IMG/VR virus record: IMGVR_UViG_3300036820_000030
Span: 1 to 45,176 of that record
Origin: a virus
Strand: one strand, 5' to 3'
Length of the DNA: 45,176 bases
Below the pieces are notes generated by a model, which saw nothing but the letters and a program-made list of their open reading frames with translations, made no database searches and was not told where the DNA came from. A program made the translations under genes and the position numbers. Below, piece by piece: positions 25,226 through 33,092 of this stretch. Positions within the stretch are counted from its first letter, which is position 1; each line of letters begins with the position of its first letter.

Positions 25226-25699
25226 CTAGGACCGAGAGATGTCCCCGTACCAATGGATTCCACCATCACCCGCCGGATCTCTCGATGGCCAGCTCTCAGA
25301 CCCCAATAGATCCGGCAGATCTAACGGCGCAGATCCGCGGATCTCGCGGGTCTGGACCCGCTCTCGCCGGCGTTCCAGGAACGGGGCGGTCTCGGGCTCC
25401 CAGAGCGCCCAGAGCATCAGGTCCTCCCACGCGCGCTGGGCCATCCGCCAGCGCTCTTCCGGCGACTCCGTGCCGAACCAGGCCAGCAGCTTCGGCTCCG
25501 GCGTACCGAACAGCGGCTCGAGGACGTAGACGTGGTCCCGGAACGGAACGAGTTGCGGAAGCGCGACCTCGCTGTAGTCGTGGATGCGGATGAGCCCGGT
25601 CCGCACCGGGAAGACCACGTACGGAGAGTCCGTGCCGTGGGCGATGAGTGGCTTGCCGTGCATCGGCCCGCCCAGGTACTTCTGGTAGACAAGCTCCAT
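25226..25699 (-). CDS. Hypothetical protein, last gene of the reverse operon
   Basis: 157 residues. N-terminus VYQKYLGGPMHGKPLI, then short strands and an Arg/Trp-rich helix (ERWRMAQRAWEDLMLWALWE). The GGPxHG opening is seen in several small phage proteins of unknown role. The start ATG overlaps the previous stop (TGATG). No catalytic motif recognised. Confidence 0.7.
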   Translation of the reverse strand: MELVYQKYLGGPMHGKPLIAHGTDSPYVVFPVRTGLIRIHDYSEVALPQLVPFRDHVYVLEPLFGTPEPKLLAWFGTESPEERWRMAQRAWEDLMLWALWEPETAPFLERRRERVQTREIRGSAPLDLPDLLGSESWPSRDPAGDGGIHWYGDISRS

Positions 25700-25887
25700 C
25701 ACGGGTTGTAGACCCTCCCGTTCCGGCAGACGACGTAGGTGTCACCACCGACCAGCCTGACGGACTGGACGCCCCGCGGACCACAGATCGAGACCGGCGA
25801 AGACGGGCCCGACGCGAAGGCCAGGATCATGCCCAAGAAGATGAGCACGAAGAACGTCGCGACCATCCCGATGACGGGACCGCTCAT
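25699..25887 (-). CDS. Small one-helix membrane protein
   Basis: 62 residues with one strong transmembrane segment at about residues 5-26 (VIGMVATFFVLIFLGMILAF) and a short C-terminal domain with two Cys (SICGPRG; YVVCRNGR). ATG overlaps the upstream stop (ATGA). It could be a spanin- or holin-like lysis helper, or a signal-anchored protein; nothing decides between these. Confidence 0.68.
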   Translation of the reverse strand: MSGPVIGMVATFFVLIFLGMILAFASGPSSPVSICGPRGVQSVRLVGGDTYVVCRNGRVYNP

Positions 25888-26297
25888 GGGGTCTGCACCT
25901 CCAGGTCTCGGATGCGGCGGCGCACCACCGCCGCGGTCACGCCGACGATGTCCGCGATCGTCTGCGCGTCGTGCCCCTGGTCGTGCCAGAGGTAGGTGCG
26001 GTCCAGCTCCGGCGGGATCTTGAACCGACGGTCGATCGCGCGCAGTCCCTTCGCGAGAGTGGCGAGGGTCTTCACGCGCGCCGTCGGCGTGCGCCCGAGC
26101 TTCGAGAGGTCCACGCAGGCCGCCTCCATGACGCCCTCGACGCCATACCGGTAGGCGTGCGCGAGGTAGGGACCGGCTGGCCCGCGCCGCGACGGGCGCG
26201 GGCCGTGGTGCTGCTCACGGACGTGAGCGTTCAGCGCCGATTCGGAGGCGGCCGACTGGTCGCAGAACGGGCAGCTGACGCGCCGGGCCGACGGCAC
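25884..26297 (-). CDS. Zinc-finger / helix-turn-helix protein
   Basis: 137 residues. The N-terminus carries a C2H2-type finger (CPFCDQSAASESALNAHVREQ, then H) at about residues 9-31. The C-terminus has a helix-turn-helix pattern (DAQTIADIVGVTAAVVRRRI). Both suggest DNA binding, perhaps regulation of the operon it belongs to. GTG start immediately follows the upstream stop. The single C2H2 finger is rare in bacterial proteins outside the Ros/MucR group, but is frequent in actinobacterial phages. Confidence 0.72.
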   Translation of the reverse strand: MPSARRVSCPFCDQSAASESALNAHVREQHHGPRPSRRGPAGPYLAHAYRYGVEGVMEAACVDLSKLGRTPTARVKTLATLAKGLRAIDRRFKIPPELDRTYLWHDQGHDAQTIADIVGVTAAVVRRRIRDLEVQTP

Positions 26298-26504
26298 CTA
26301 GCGCCGTCGCGGGGTCTTCGGGAAGGCGTCATCTCCCGCCACGGCGATGAGCGCCACGACGATGATGACGAGTGCGACCAGCAGGACGAGCGTGATCAGG
26401 ATCCCTCCGACCCAGATCAGCACGTCGCCCGTGGTGTGGTACTGGGTCGCCGTGCGCAGGATGAGCCCCGCGATCAGCGCCAGGATTGGCACTCCTCGGA
26501 TCAT
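26298..26504 (-). CDS. Small membrane protein with two transmembrane segments
   Basis: 68 residues: hydrophobic segments at about 4-17 (GVPILALIAGLIL) and 28-57 (VLIWVGGILITLVLLVALVI), then a basic tail (KTPRRR). Good ribosome site (GGAGG) before ATG 26504, which overlaps the ligase-family stop (ATGA). The arrangement with a basic C-terminus is compatible with a holin, but there is no endolysin next to it. Confidence 0.7.
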   Translation of the reverse strand: MIRGVPILALIAGLILRTATQYHTTGDVLIWVGGILITLVLLVALVIIVVALIAVAGDDAFPKTPRRR

Positions 26505-27178
26505 GCAGCCTCCTTCTGCGCCGACTTGGGCTCGGCGTCTTTCTCGATCGTGAACTTGAAGCAGCGGTTCGCCGCCACGTGGAATATTACCACACCTTCG
26601 GCGGGCTTGAATCCCGGCGCGGCCCGAGAGCCGAACTGGTCCAGGATCCCGGTGACGCCTCGCACGCGCTCAAGGTCGAACGCCCCCTCGTACAGCACCG
26701 GGACGACGTCGCAGCAGAGCGGGCGGCCATCGAAGTCGGGAGACTCCTCGTGCCAGCGGTTCGTGTTGAAGAGGCTGAACCGCTTCTCTCCCTGCGGCAG
26801 ACCGTAGCCGCGCTGGATGCCCGAGCCCCACCACTCCCCGAAGTGCAATCCCTCGCCGAGGCCGATCAGCTCGCGGGCGTTCTCGGCGACCCACGCGGCG
26901 AAGCCGAAGTTGTCATCGCCCGGGACGATGATGCGCTTCCGGCTCTGGGCGTAGACGCCGTACTCGACGGAGTCCTCGGGCTCCGGCCCGTGGTGGACAG
27001 TCTGGAGCGCGCAGAGCTCCGGGGCGAACGCCATCGACCGCGGCAGGCTCCCCTGCCGCAGTGACGGCAGCGCGACGATCCCGACCGCGGCGTTCGTGCC
27101 GTCGATCTTCTCCGTCACGACCATCTCGCGGAACAGCCGCGGGACCTTCGGGAAGCCCTGGAAGGCGATCTCGGTCAA
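26501..27178 (-). CDS. RNA ligase family protein (nucleotidyltransferase)
   Basis: 225 residues if translation starts at TTG 27178, which overlaps the upstream stop (TTGA) in the style of this operon; a longer GTG start at 27229 is possible. Motif I TEKIDGTN has the candidate adenylated lysine at about residue 24. HFGEWWGSGIQRGYG fits motif III/IIIa, and EGVVIFH with CFKFTIEKD fit motifs IV and V. The pattern matches the RNA_ligase (PF09414-type) group rather than DNA ligases. It seals 3'-OH/5'-phosphate RNA ends in characterised members. It sits two genes after RtcB in the same operon, so the phage carries both major RNA-sealing chemistries. Exact substrate unknown. Confidence 0.85.
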   Translation of the reverse strand: MTEIAFQGFPKVPRLFREMVVTEKIDGTNAAVGIVALPSLRQGSLPRSMAFAPELCALQTVHHGPEPEDSVEYGVYAQSRKRIIVPGDDNFGFAAWVAENARELIGLGEGLHFGEWWGSGIQRGYGLPQGEKRFSLFNTNRWHEESPDFDGRPLCCDVVPVLYEGAFDLERVRGVTGILDQFGSRAAPGFKPAEGVVIFHVAANRCFKFTIEKDAEPKSAQKEAA

Positions 27179-27339
27179 GCGATCACGATCCGCTTCACGG
27201 CGAAGCTGCGCCCGAGCCACATCCACCACGTGCAGAACGTGGGCTCGTTGCGCCCGTCCGGGTCGGCGACGTAGGCCGTCGCGAACTTGGTCGGCACGAG
27301 CTGGCGGATCCGGCGGGCCCTGCGGACGATGTAATCCAT
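27175..27339 (-). CDS. 54-residue Trp-rich protein between the RNA ligases
   Basis: A short gene with an excellent ribosome site (GGAGG seven bases before ATG 27339). It is basic at the N-terminus (VRRARRIRQLV) and has TFCTWWMWLGRSF near the C-terminus. Its stop overlaps the TTG start of the RNA ligase family gene. No family recognised; co-location with RtcB and the second ligase suggests a partner or RNA-binding role, by inference only. Confidence 0.65.
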   Translation of the reverse strand: MDYIVRRARRIRQLVPTKFATAYVADPDGRNEPTFCTWWMWLGRSFAVKRIVIA

Positions 27340-27351
27340 GGTGCCTCCTGG

Positions 27352-28704
27352 TCAGTCCTTGAACGGGTCGTAGATGTCGGGTCCCGCCATCGCGACGCCC
27401 ACGGGGCGCAGGCGATGGAGGACGTTGATGGTCGGGCCCATGGCCGCGAGCACCTCGTCGAGCCGCTTGTAGGCTCCGGGCGCCTCGTCGGCCGCGGCCC
27501 CGCGCAGCTCGATCCCGAGCTCCGTCCGCATCTGGTACCGGACGGCGTCGAAGTTGATGGCCCCCTCCTTGACGCGCTTGCGGAGCTTCCGCATCCCAAC
27601 CCCGGGACCGGCGTAGCCCTCACGGTCGCCGTGCGTCGGGCAGACCGAGAAGTAGCGGCTCCCCTCCTTGCCGGCCTTGCGGGCGAGGTCGCGGTACTGG
27701 CCGGCGCTGAGGCTGAACGTGCAGTCGCGCACGTTGCACTCGTAGACGTTCGCCATCTTGCCGGCGGCCTGCGTGCGGCTCATGACGCGACCGGCGCCGT
27801 GGACCGTCGACCAGAACAGGTCGGCGCCCGCGAGCGTGACGTCATCGGCTCCCTCGAGGATGACCGAGGTCTCTCCCATGGTCGCTCCGACGAAACCGCG
27901 CTGACCCGGGAACGCGGGCGTCGCGCCCTTACGCACGACCCAGACCTGCTCGCCGACGTGCTCTTCCAGCCAGGCGAAGTTGTGGTGGTTGTGGACGCTC
28001 TCGACCTCGCGCGCGCCCAACACGTCGAGCACGGTCCGGCAGACCGCGTCACGCCCGGCGTAGGCGTAGTCGCCGGCCAGTTGCATCGCCGCGATGTAGG
28101 CCTGCCCGATCCAGTCGTTCGTGCTGAACAGGATGGGCGGGCCGAACATCTCCTCGCCGCGGGGCTGCTGGTCAAACAGCTTGCCCTGTGACAGCGCGAT
28201 GAAGCCGGTGCAGGTCTTGTGGCCGAAGCCACGTGAGCCGAAATGGACGCCGACCCACAGGCGCCCCTGTTCGTCGTCGAACAGGTCGACGTAGTGGTTC
28301 CCGGCCCCGACCGTCCCGAGCTGGCGCGCGGCCAGGTCGTACATCTTCCGCTGCGGCTCGAAGTCAGCCGTGCGGATGCGGTCCAGCACGGCGTCGTCCA
28401 CCGGCTCATCGTTGCTCCGGCCCATGCCGAAGCTCACGCGCCGGACGATCTCGTCCATGGCCTTGCCGACGTCAACATCCTCTGTGCGAAGGTCCGTCAG
28501 CACGGCCTTGTTTCCGCAGCCGATGTCATACCCCACGCCGGACGGGCTGATCTGCTCCCGGTACGCCACGACGCCGCCGATCGGCATCGAGTATCCGACG
28601 TGACCGTCGGCGCAGAGCGCGCCGCCGATCGAGTCACCGGCCTCGACGCACGTCACCAGTTGCTCCACGGCGCGGGGATCCACGTCGCCTCTGATCTCGA
28701 TCAC
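27352..28704 (-). CDS. rtcB: RtcB-type RNA 3'-phosphate ligase
   Basis: 450 residues. RtcB joins 2',3'-cyclic or 3'-phosphate ends to 5'-OH ends using GTP and manganese. Visible signatures: SGVGYDIGCGNKA with metal-binding Cys/Asp, GAGNHYVDL, WVGVHFGSRGFGH, HNHHNFAW, RKGATPAFPG, GATMGETSVI and STVHGAGRVMSR, the last holding the His that is guanylylated. The region FSVCPTHGDREGYAGPGVG appears as a small insert compared with bacterial RtcB. In phages RtcB is thought to repair tRNAs or other RNAs cut by host defence nucleases. It is followed after 12 bases by a small gene and the second ligase. Confidence 0.95.
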   Translation of the reverse strand: MIEIRGDVDPRAVEQLVTCVEAGDSIGGALCADGHVGYSMPIGGVVAYREQISPSGVGYDIGCGNKAVLTDLRTEDVDVGKAMDEIVRRVSFGMGRSNDEPVDDAVLDRIRTADFEPQRKMYDLAARQLGTVGAGNHYVDLFDDEQGRLWVGVHFGSRGFGHKTCTGFIALSQGKLFDQQPRGEEMFGPPILFSTNDWIGQAYIAAMQLAGDYAYAGRDAVCRTVLDVLGAREVESVHNHHNFAWLEEHVGEQVWVVRKGATPAFPGQRGFVGATMGETSVILEGADDVTLAGADLFWSTVHGAGRVMSRTQAAGKMANVYECNVRDCTFSLSAGQYRDLARKAGKEGSRYFSVCPTHGDREGYAGPGVGMRKLRKRVKEGAINFDAVRYQMRTELGIELRGAAADEAPGAYKRLDEVLAAMGPTINVLHRLRPVGVAMAGPDIYDPFKD

Positions 28705-28886
28705 GATCCGACCTCCTCGATGCGGCGGTTGACCAACTGGATCATACCACCTTCCGCCTCGCGCATGGCGTCTCGCGCGTCGAACTCCCGACGCTGCGCC
28801 TCTGCGGACGCCTGCTGCGCGTCACCGTACTCGCGACGCAGCCGGGCGACCAGCTCGAAGTGGTCGGTGAGTTCCTGGTCGGTCAT
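28701..28886 (-). CDS. Small coiled-coil protein
   Basis: 61 residues, almost entirely charged helix (HFELVARLRREYGDAQQASA; REFDARDAMREAEGG). ATG at 28886 overlaps the previous stop (ATGA) and its stop overlaps the RtcB start. No family recognised. Confidence 0.68.
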   Translation of the reverse strand: MTDQELTDHFELVARLRREYGDAQQASAEAQRREFDARDAMREAEGGMIQLVNRRIEEVGS

Positions 28887-29353
28887 CGACGCCGCGCGGC
28901 GTTCCGGCGCGCCTCGAAGATCCGCTTGACCTCGCCCAGGTCGGACGCGGGAGCGACCGCGATCCTCGACGGCGCGGCCGACAGCTCCTTGCCGATGCGC
29001 TCGCACTCCTCGCGGGACCACGGGAAGATGTGGACGCCGTTCGGGGTGTGGACCGCGAGGACGGATCCCTGCGGGCCCTTGATGACCTGTCCCCGCGACG
29101 ACGGGTAGGTCGTCTGCGGCGGCAGGTTCAGCTCGGCCAGGTCCGGCGCCGTCTGCGGCTCGGGTTCGGGTTCGGGTTCTGGTTCGGGTTCGGGTTCGGG
29201 ATCATCTGCCTCAGGCAGGAGCCCCTCCGACTCGGCGCGCGCGAGGACCTCTTCGTCGGCCAGCCGACGGAGCTCCTCCTGCGCGTCGTCCTCGAGCGCC
29301 GCCTCGTAGTCGGCGGACTCGTCACGCTCTTCGGGTAGGTTCTCGGCGTTCAC
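28883..29353 (-). CDS. Acidic protein with Pro-Glu repeat
   Basis: 156 residues. Residues 1-50 are acidic and helical; about 51-67 are a run of Pro-Glu pairs; the remaining 90 residues have a small beta pattern (GQVIKGPQGSVLAVHTPNGV, HIFPWSREE) and an Arg-rich end. GTG 29353 with AGGAGG seven bases upstream. The Pro-Glu run is a rigid spacer like those in TonB-type or surface proteins, but there is no signal peptide. Function unknown. Confidence 0.7.
   Translation of the reverse strand: MNAENLPEERDESADYEAALEDDAQEELRRLADEEVLARAESEGLLPEADDPEPEPEPEPEPEPEPQTAPDLAELNLPPQTTYPSSRGQVIKGPQGSVLAVHTPNGVHIFPWSREECERIGKELSAAPSRIAVAPASDLGEVKRIFEARRNAARRR
29158..29204. repeat. Hexanucleotide repeat coding for Pro-Glu
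   Basis: About seven near-perfect copies of GGTTCG on the forward strand, in frame with the reverse-strand gene as Pro-Glu. Such a run can change copy number by slippage, which would alter only spacer length. Confidence 0.85.
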
Positions 29354-29363
29354 GTTCCGCCTC

Positions 29364-30605
29364 CTAACGCGGGGTGATGAAGCTGACGTCGGTCATCCGC
29401 GACTTGCGCGGGTTCCAGGTCGCCAGCAGCTGGGTCGGCGGCGCTCCGCCACCGAAGTTCTTGAGGCCGAACTCGTTGGTGCCCACGAGCGCCCCGTTCA
29501 TGAGGACGCCCGGCACCACGTTCGGCGAGTGGAAGTGGCCGAGCTGGTACTGGTCGATGCGGATCCCCTGCGCCGCGAACTGGCGCGCGATCTCGTTGAC
29601 GCGGCGCATCACGCCGCCCCACGGGACGCCCGGCATCGACGAGCGGATCCCGTCGCCGTGGAAGAGGTAGATGAACCTCCCCGGCACGATCTCGTGGATG
29701 ACGATCCCGGACTTCGGGAAGTTGCAGGTGACCGACCCGGCCTCGATGTAGTTCTTGAGGTAGGTCTCCGCGACGCGGTACGCGATCCAGTCCAGCGAGT
29801 TGAAGACGTTCTTGCTCGCGTGCGGCTTCGCCATGCGCGGGTGGTTGCCCGCCACGCCGAGGACCTCGACCAGGGGGTAGATCGGGACCAGCTGCTCGAT
29901 GAAGCGACCGAACTCGAGACCGAACCACACGGCCTGTTCGGCCCCGGTGATCTCGTTGGACTCACGGATCTCGTCGTGGATGCCCGGGTCGCCGGAGACC
30001 ATGTCCCCGAGCGCCGAGATCGTCAGCTTCTGGAAGTCGTAGTCGCGGTGCTTGACGAAGCTCTCCAGCGCCTTGTGGACGTGCGCCATCCGGTCGAGGC
30101 AGATCGCCGTGTCGTACTCGTTGACGCCTCCGACCTGCACCGGGTCCACCTTCTCCCCGAAATGCGTGTCCGAGAACAGCAGGTTGTGGACGTGCGCGCC
30201 TGGCACGCGGTCTGGCGCGATGTGGGCCGGCTCGTAGACGACGTCAGCGGACTTGACCCCCGCCCGGATCTCGTCGAGCACGCGCTCGAACTGGACGTCA
30301 TCCGTCCGCCCGCGCCTCGCCCGGCGGCGCAGCTCGGCGTTCTCGAGGCGCAGCTTCTCCTCGGCCGAGACCTCGTCCTCCGGTCCCGGCGGTAGCGCGT
30401 TGGCGCGGGGGGCCGTAGTGCGGGTGTTCCTCCACGCCTGCACCGCCTGGTGTAGCTCGGGGTGGTCCCCGACGTAGCCGTGGAAGGTGTTCGGACGGAC
30501 GCCGATGTGGCGCGCCACGCCTGAGAGCGAGCCGTGCTCGTCCAGGAGCGCCGTCAGCGCCGTACCCGTCTTCGGGTAGAGGTGGTCATACTTCGATTCG
30601 GGCAT
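29364..30605 (-). CDS. Calcineurin-like phosphoesterase with N-terminal helix-turn-helix
   Basis: 413 residues. The N-terminal 50 residues (LTALLDEHGSLSGVARHIGV, then RPNTFHGYVG) look like a helix-turn-helix as found in phage DNA-binding proteins. About 70-100 is a charged helix. From about 140, metallophosphoesterase motifs occur in order: LLFSDTHFGEKV, ALGDMVSGDPG, VLGVAGNHPR, LFHGDGI, QLGHFHSP. These bind two metals. Substrates in the family include DNA ends, cyclic nucleotides and phosphoproteins. Placement after the SSB-like gene suggests a DNA-processing role (inference). ATG 30605 with GGAGA. Confidence 0.85.
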   Translation of the reverse strand: MPESKYDHLYPKTGTALTALLDEHGSLSGVARHIGVRPNTFHGYVGDHPELHQAVQAWRNTRTTAPRANALPPGPEDEVSAEEKLRLENAELRRRARRGRTDDVQFERVLDEIRAGVKSADVVYEPAHIAPDRVPGAHVHNLLFSDTHFGEKVDPVQVGGVNEYDTAICLDRMAHVHKALESFVKHRDYDFQKLTISALGDMVSGDPGIHDEIRESNEITGAEQAVWFGLEFGRFIEQLVPIYPLVEVLGVAGNHPRMAKPHASKNVFNSLDWIAYRVAETYLKNYIEAGSVTCNFPKSGIVIHEIVPGRFIYLFHGDGIRSSMPGVPWGGVMRRVNEIARQFAAQGIRIDQYQLGHFHSPNVVPGVLMNGALVGTNEFGLKNFGGGAPPTQLLATWNPRKSRMTDVSFITPR

Positions 30606-30624
30606 CAGGTCTCCAGGTCGTTCG

Positions 30625-30648
30625 AGCGCCCGCCGGTCGGCGGGCGCT
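30625..30648. terminator. GC-rich hairpin after the SSB-like gene
   Basis: Stem of ten pairs, A-GCGCCCGCC with GGCGGGCGC-T, GGTC tetraloop, in the 62-base gap between the SSB-like stop and the phosphoesterase start. No T-run in the reverse direction; likely an attenuator or RNA 3'-end stabiliser. Confidence 0.6.
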
Positions 30649-30667
30649 GGCGGTCAGGGAGCGGCTC

Positions 30668-31378
30668 CTAGAAGGGAGCGCCGCTGGCCGCGGGAGCGAC
30701 GGCCGCCGCGGGTGCCGCGGGCTGCGGCATCGCGTTGGCGGGGTGGTCGGCCGGGAGGTCCGGGTATGGCAGCGCCGAGGCGGCCGGTGCGGTCTCCTGC
30801 GGGAGCGGCAGCGGAGCCTCCGGCGCCGGCTCCGCGATCTGCACGGCGGCCGGAGGAGCGGCCGGGACGGCGGCCGCGGCCTGCGGCTGGGGCAGCGGGG
30901 TCGCGGTGGCGACCGGAGCCGCCGCGGTCACGCCACCGGCGACCGGATCGGCCTGTCCGATGAGCGTGATGCCGTTGATGGGGATGTCGTTGCGCGGCTC
31001 ACCGTTGTACGGGCGGATGGCGACGTTGGCTCGGATGACCTTCCCGACCATCGCCGCGGCGGCGGCGTCGAGCGCGGCCTCGGTGTTGCCGCTGAACGAC
31101 TTCCAGAAGTCCTCGCCGAAGCCGTAGCTCTTCATCTGCTGGAAGAAGATCCCGGCCGAGGCCTCGGTCAGGGAGTACCCGCCCGCGAGCACACGCTTGC
31201 CGGCCAGAGGACCGCTGTGGACCCGGAACGTCGGGTTGATGCGGGGGCCCTTCCCGCCTTCCTTGTTGGCGACCTTCGCGCTGATGACCTCGAGGTCATA
31301 CGTCGCCGGGTCGAGCACGGTGATCTCGGAGTTCTTCTGGTAGTCGGCGAAGAGCTCCTCGAGATTGACTGAGGTCAT
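30668..31378 (-). CDS. SSB-like / recombination-associated protein
   Basis: 236 residues. The N-terminal 140 (VLDPATYDLEVISAKVANKE, FRVHSGPLAGKRVLAGGYSL, NDIPINGITLIG) fit the DUF669-type phage proteins thought to act as single-strand DNA binding proteins. The C-terminal 95 residues are Ala/Pro-rich and disordered, as in SSBs, and contain YPDLPADHPAN, which recurs at the end of the ParB-domain protein with the same DNA sequence for 24 bases. It is next to a Sak4-like ATPase, as expected for a recombination unit. ATG 31378 with AAAGGAA. Confidence 0.75.
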   Translation of the reverse strand: MTSVNLEELFADYQKNSEITVLDPATYDLEVISAKVANKEGGKGPRINPTFRVHSGPLAGKRVLAGGYSLTEASAGIFFQQMKSYGFGEDFWKSFSGNTEAALDAAAAAMVGKVIRANVAIRPYNGEPRNDIPINGITLIGQADPVAGGVTAAAPVATATPLPQPQAAAAVPAAPPAAVQIAEPAPEAPLPLPQETAPAASALPYPDLPADHPANAMPQPAAPAAAVAPAASGAPF

Positions 31379-31396
31379 CTGTTCCTTTCGTCACGT

Positions 31397-31416
31397 GTGA
31401 TGGTGTTCGCCATCAC
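31397..31416. promoter_or_regulatory. Inverted repeat before the SSB-like gene
   Basis: GTGATGG (31397-31403) and CCATCAC (31410-31416), six-base loop, exactly filling the gap between the ATPase stop and the ribosome site of the SSB-like gene. Without a T-run it may be an operator or an RNA structure controlling the more abundant SSB-like product. Confidence 0.6.
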
Positions 31417-32142
31417 CTAGTTTACAACCCCGCTCAGGAGCCCCTCGAACATGGACCGCAGGTCCGGGTTCGTGAGCACGGGTCCGCCCAGACGGTTCGT
31501 CCCGTCCTTGGCGATCACGTTCGGGCGCGGTTCGACCAACAGGTTGCGCTGCAGACGCCCCTCGGCGTCCATCACGTTGTACAGGTAGCCGCAGGCGTCC
31601 AGGAAGTAGGGCAGCGTGTCCTTCAGGGCGCCCTGGAGCAGCGGCGCGATCTTGCCGCCGGAGTTGAGGCGCGACCCCACGCTGAACGCCACGCACTCGA
31701 CCGAATTGCCGTTGCTCAGCGTCAGGTCACGGAAGTCTCGGACGATGTGCTCCAGCTCGCGCAGCACGGCGCCCCAGTCCTGGGTCTCCAATTGCTTGGA
31801 GCCAAAGGCGTCGTCCATGAATCGCTTCTGGATCTCGGTCAGCGAGTCGACGCCAACGCTCTTGAACGGGTGCTGACCGCTCTGGAGCCACTGGCGCACC
31901 TGCTCCAGCTGGGCGAACTTGGTCACCGTCACGATGCACATGGTCCACGTCCCGTCGTCGACGGGAGGGCTCTGCGTGGCGGGGTCCCAGAACACCTTCG
32001 GACCGCCCGGCAGGTAGCGCGCGCGTCCCTCGGCGTCGAGGATCAGCAGCGGCGTCGGCGCGCTGCCGAGGAGCCACGACTTGCCGACGCCGGCGTCACC
32101 GTGGATCAGCATCGTCAGCGTGGCGGGCTTGTCGTAGGGCAT
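31417..32142 (-). CDS. Sak4-like RecA-fold ATPase
   Basis: 241 residues. Walker A GDAGVGKSW with Lys at about residue 21, then PLLILDAEGRARYL and a Walker B-like KSVGVDSLTEIQKRF. This is the pattern of phage Sak4-type single-strand annealing ATPases, small relatives of RecA. Neighbours are the PD-(D/E)XK nuclease upstream and the SSB-like gene downstream, the normal recombination trio. The start shares a base with the upstream stop (TGATG). Confidence 0.85.
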   Translation of the reverse strand: MPYDKPATLTMLIHGDAGVGKSWLLGSAPTPLLILDAEGRARYLPGGPKVFWDPATQSPPVDDGTWTMCIVTVTKFAQLEQVRQWLQSGQHPFKSVGVDSLTEIQKRFMDDAFGSKQLETQDWGAVLRELEHIVRDFRDLTLSNGNSVECVAFSVGSRLNSGGKIAPLLQGALKDTLPYFLDACGYLYNVMDAEGRLQRNLLVEPRPNVIAKDGTNRLGGPVLTNPDLRSMFEGLLSGVVN

Positions 32143-33092
32143 CAGTCCTCCGGATCGTTCAGCAGGTCCGCGTACCGTTCCAGCGGGTCGCGGACGACGT
32201 ACAGCTCTTCGATGGCCGACTCGACGTCCGACCCGTCATCGAACAGCGGGAAGATGTTGAAGAAGGGGTTCTGCCACGAGTCGTCCTTCGTCGGGTTCGG
32301 TGGGCAGACCGTGTGGTGGGACTCACCGGCGGCCAGGCGGTTCTCGGCGTCGGCGATCTCGGCCGCGATCGCCGTCACGTGGAACCAGTGGTTGCGCAGC
32401 TCGGAGACGTTGTGGCGCACCGGCTTGCGATCGTAGAACGGCGGCTTGGCGGCGGCCGTCCGCTTCACCTTGCGGAGCATGTTGTAGAGCACGCCGTCGG
32501 CGCGCTCGTCCTCGCGCCCCTCGGCGTTCAGCTTGAGGTGGATGACCAGGTGCTCGGTGAGGCATTGCGTATCCATCTGCAGGGTCGGCAATGCGATCGT
32601 GAGGCTCCCGACCGTCTTGTGCTCGAGGGCGAGGCGTAGCTCGTCCGGCGTGCGGACCTGCGCGTCGATCTTGGTCAGCAGTCGGAGGTCCGCCCAGGGG
32701 GCTCCGTCCGGGAGCGGCAGCGGATACTCGTCGGCGCCCTCGGCGCTGATCAGCTCCATGCCGACGTCGGCCCCGGTCTCCTCGCACCACTGCAGGTAGC
32801 CCTCGAGCATGATCTCGCAGAGCTTGGCCTCCTTGCGGATGTCGGCCTCGTAGGCGGGGTACGTCGCGACGTCGAGCGAGACCGTGTCGGCCATGTGCTG
32901 GAGCGGGTCGATGCGCGCGAACGGGTCGTAGTAGGCCGCCAGCGCGTCGTGGACGCGCGTGCCGATCGACAGCGGCCTGTTGAACTCGACGCGGCGCGAG
33001 ACGAGACCCCGGTGGTGTGACAGCCACCACTGGCGCTTGCAGCGCCGCCAGAGCTTCATCTCGGAGTTGGTCAGGCGGCGGATCTCACCCAC
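32142..33092 (-). CDS. PD-(D/E)XK nuclease (RecB/Cas4-like)
   Basis: 316 residues. N-terminal LTNSEMKLWRRCKRQWWL with a Cys, IGTRVHDALAAYY with the motif-I His at about 48, Asp 143 in LTKIDAQV, Glu 157 and Lys 159 in LALEHKT, and a following Gln-rich motif (LQMDTQC). These are the active-site residues of RecB-family exonucleases. Only one of the four Cas4 iron-sulphur cysteines is obvious, so the cluster is probably absent. It would resect DNA ends to feed annealing by the neighbouring Sak4-like ATPase. GTG start, overlapping the membrane-protein stop. Confidence 0.87.
   Translation of the reverse strand: MGEIRRLTNSEMKLWRRCKRQWWLSHHRGLVSRRVEFNRPLSIGTRVHDALAAYYDPFARIDPLQHMADTVSLDVATYPAYEADIRKEAKLCEIMLEGYLQWCEETGADVGMELISAEGADEYPLPLPDGAPWADLRLLTKIDAQVRTPDELRLALEHKTVGSLTIALPTLQMDTQCLTEHLVIHLKLNAEGREDERADGVLYNMLRKVKRTAAAKPPFYDRKPVRHNVSELRNHWFHVTAIAAEIADAENRLAAGESHHTVCPPNPTKDDSWQNPFFNIFPLFDDGSDVESAIEELYVVRDPLERYADLLNDPED

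Noticed and set aside
27061-28191. Forward open frame of 376 codons opposite RtcB
   Set aside because: RtcB motifs on the reverse strand are unambiguous; the forward frame has only shadow composition.
32142-33092. Cas4 with a CRISPR adaptation function
   Set aside because: The nuclease residues are present but the set of iron-sulphur cysteines is not, and no CRISPR array or cas1/cas2 is in the window.
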